From Planctomycetota bacterium (lineage in GTDB: Bacteria; Planctomycetota; Planctomycetia; Pirellulales; UBA7805), in assembly GCA_030605285.1 (NCBI GenBank), contig JAUWIQ010000174.1:1-5365 (forward strand): a DNA stretch of 5,365 nt, written 5' to 3'. The notes beneath the pieces are model-generated. The model was not told the DNA's origin. It saw nothing but the letters and a program-made list of their open reading frames with translations, and searched no databases. Positions 5,365 through 5,365 of the stretch are shown here, in pieces. The translations under genes and the position numbers were made by a program. Within the stretch, counting starts at the first letter, position 1, and each line of letters opens with the position of its first letter.

Positions 5365-5365
5365 A

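Overview
This 5.4 kb window comes from a bacterium with an outer membrane, since it encodes an RND/NodT-type outer-membrane efflux protein. Base composition is moderate, near 50% GC by eye. The efflux protein carries a proline-rich C-terminal extension after its usual ALGGGW-like end, and one small protein is a zinc ribbon ending in a YW-x-CPN-x-CN pattern. I associate both traits with Planctomycetes, but that assignment comes from memory of the families and is only moderately certain. Nothing points to a phage, plasmid, CRISPR array or insertion sequence.

Layout. (1) Positions 1-1402, plus strand: most of an outer-membrane efflux channel gene. Its 5' part is missing or broken, because an in-frame TGA (113-115) sits just before a conserved family motif. 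(2) 1460-2038, minus strand: an HdeD-family (DUF308) six-helix membrane protein, convergent with gene 1. (3) 2039-2573: a 535-base divergent intergenic region with no convincing gene, ending in an 11-bp tandem repeat beside the next ribosome binding site. (4) 2574-3671, plus strand: an AI-2E/PerM-family membrane transporter with a GTG start. (5) 3782-4288, minus strand: an unrecognised secreted protein with a compact beta-rich core and a long acidic, probably disordered tail. A hairpin covers its 3' end. (6) 4289-4668: a 380-base gene-free stretch containing five ACTT repeats. Seventeen bases of this tract form the exact spacer of a plausible -35/-10 promoter. (7) 4669-4881, plus strand: a 70-residue zinc-ribbon protein with a good ribosome binding site. 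(8) 4882-5365: no confident gene. It holds a GC-rich segment with hairpins, bounded by a 10-bp direct repeat, then an open minus-strand frame running off the window edge.

The five genes alternate in orientation (+, -, +, -, +), so each is probably transcribed alone and there is no operon. Three of the five act at the envelope as membrane or outer-membrane proteins, and a fourth is exported. No shared pathway is visible. The most testable novelties are the repeat-spacer promoter in front of the zinc-ribbon gene, the damaged 5' end of the efflux gene, and the uncharacterised secreted protein.
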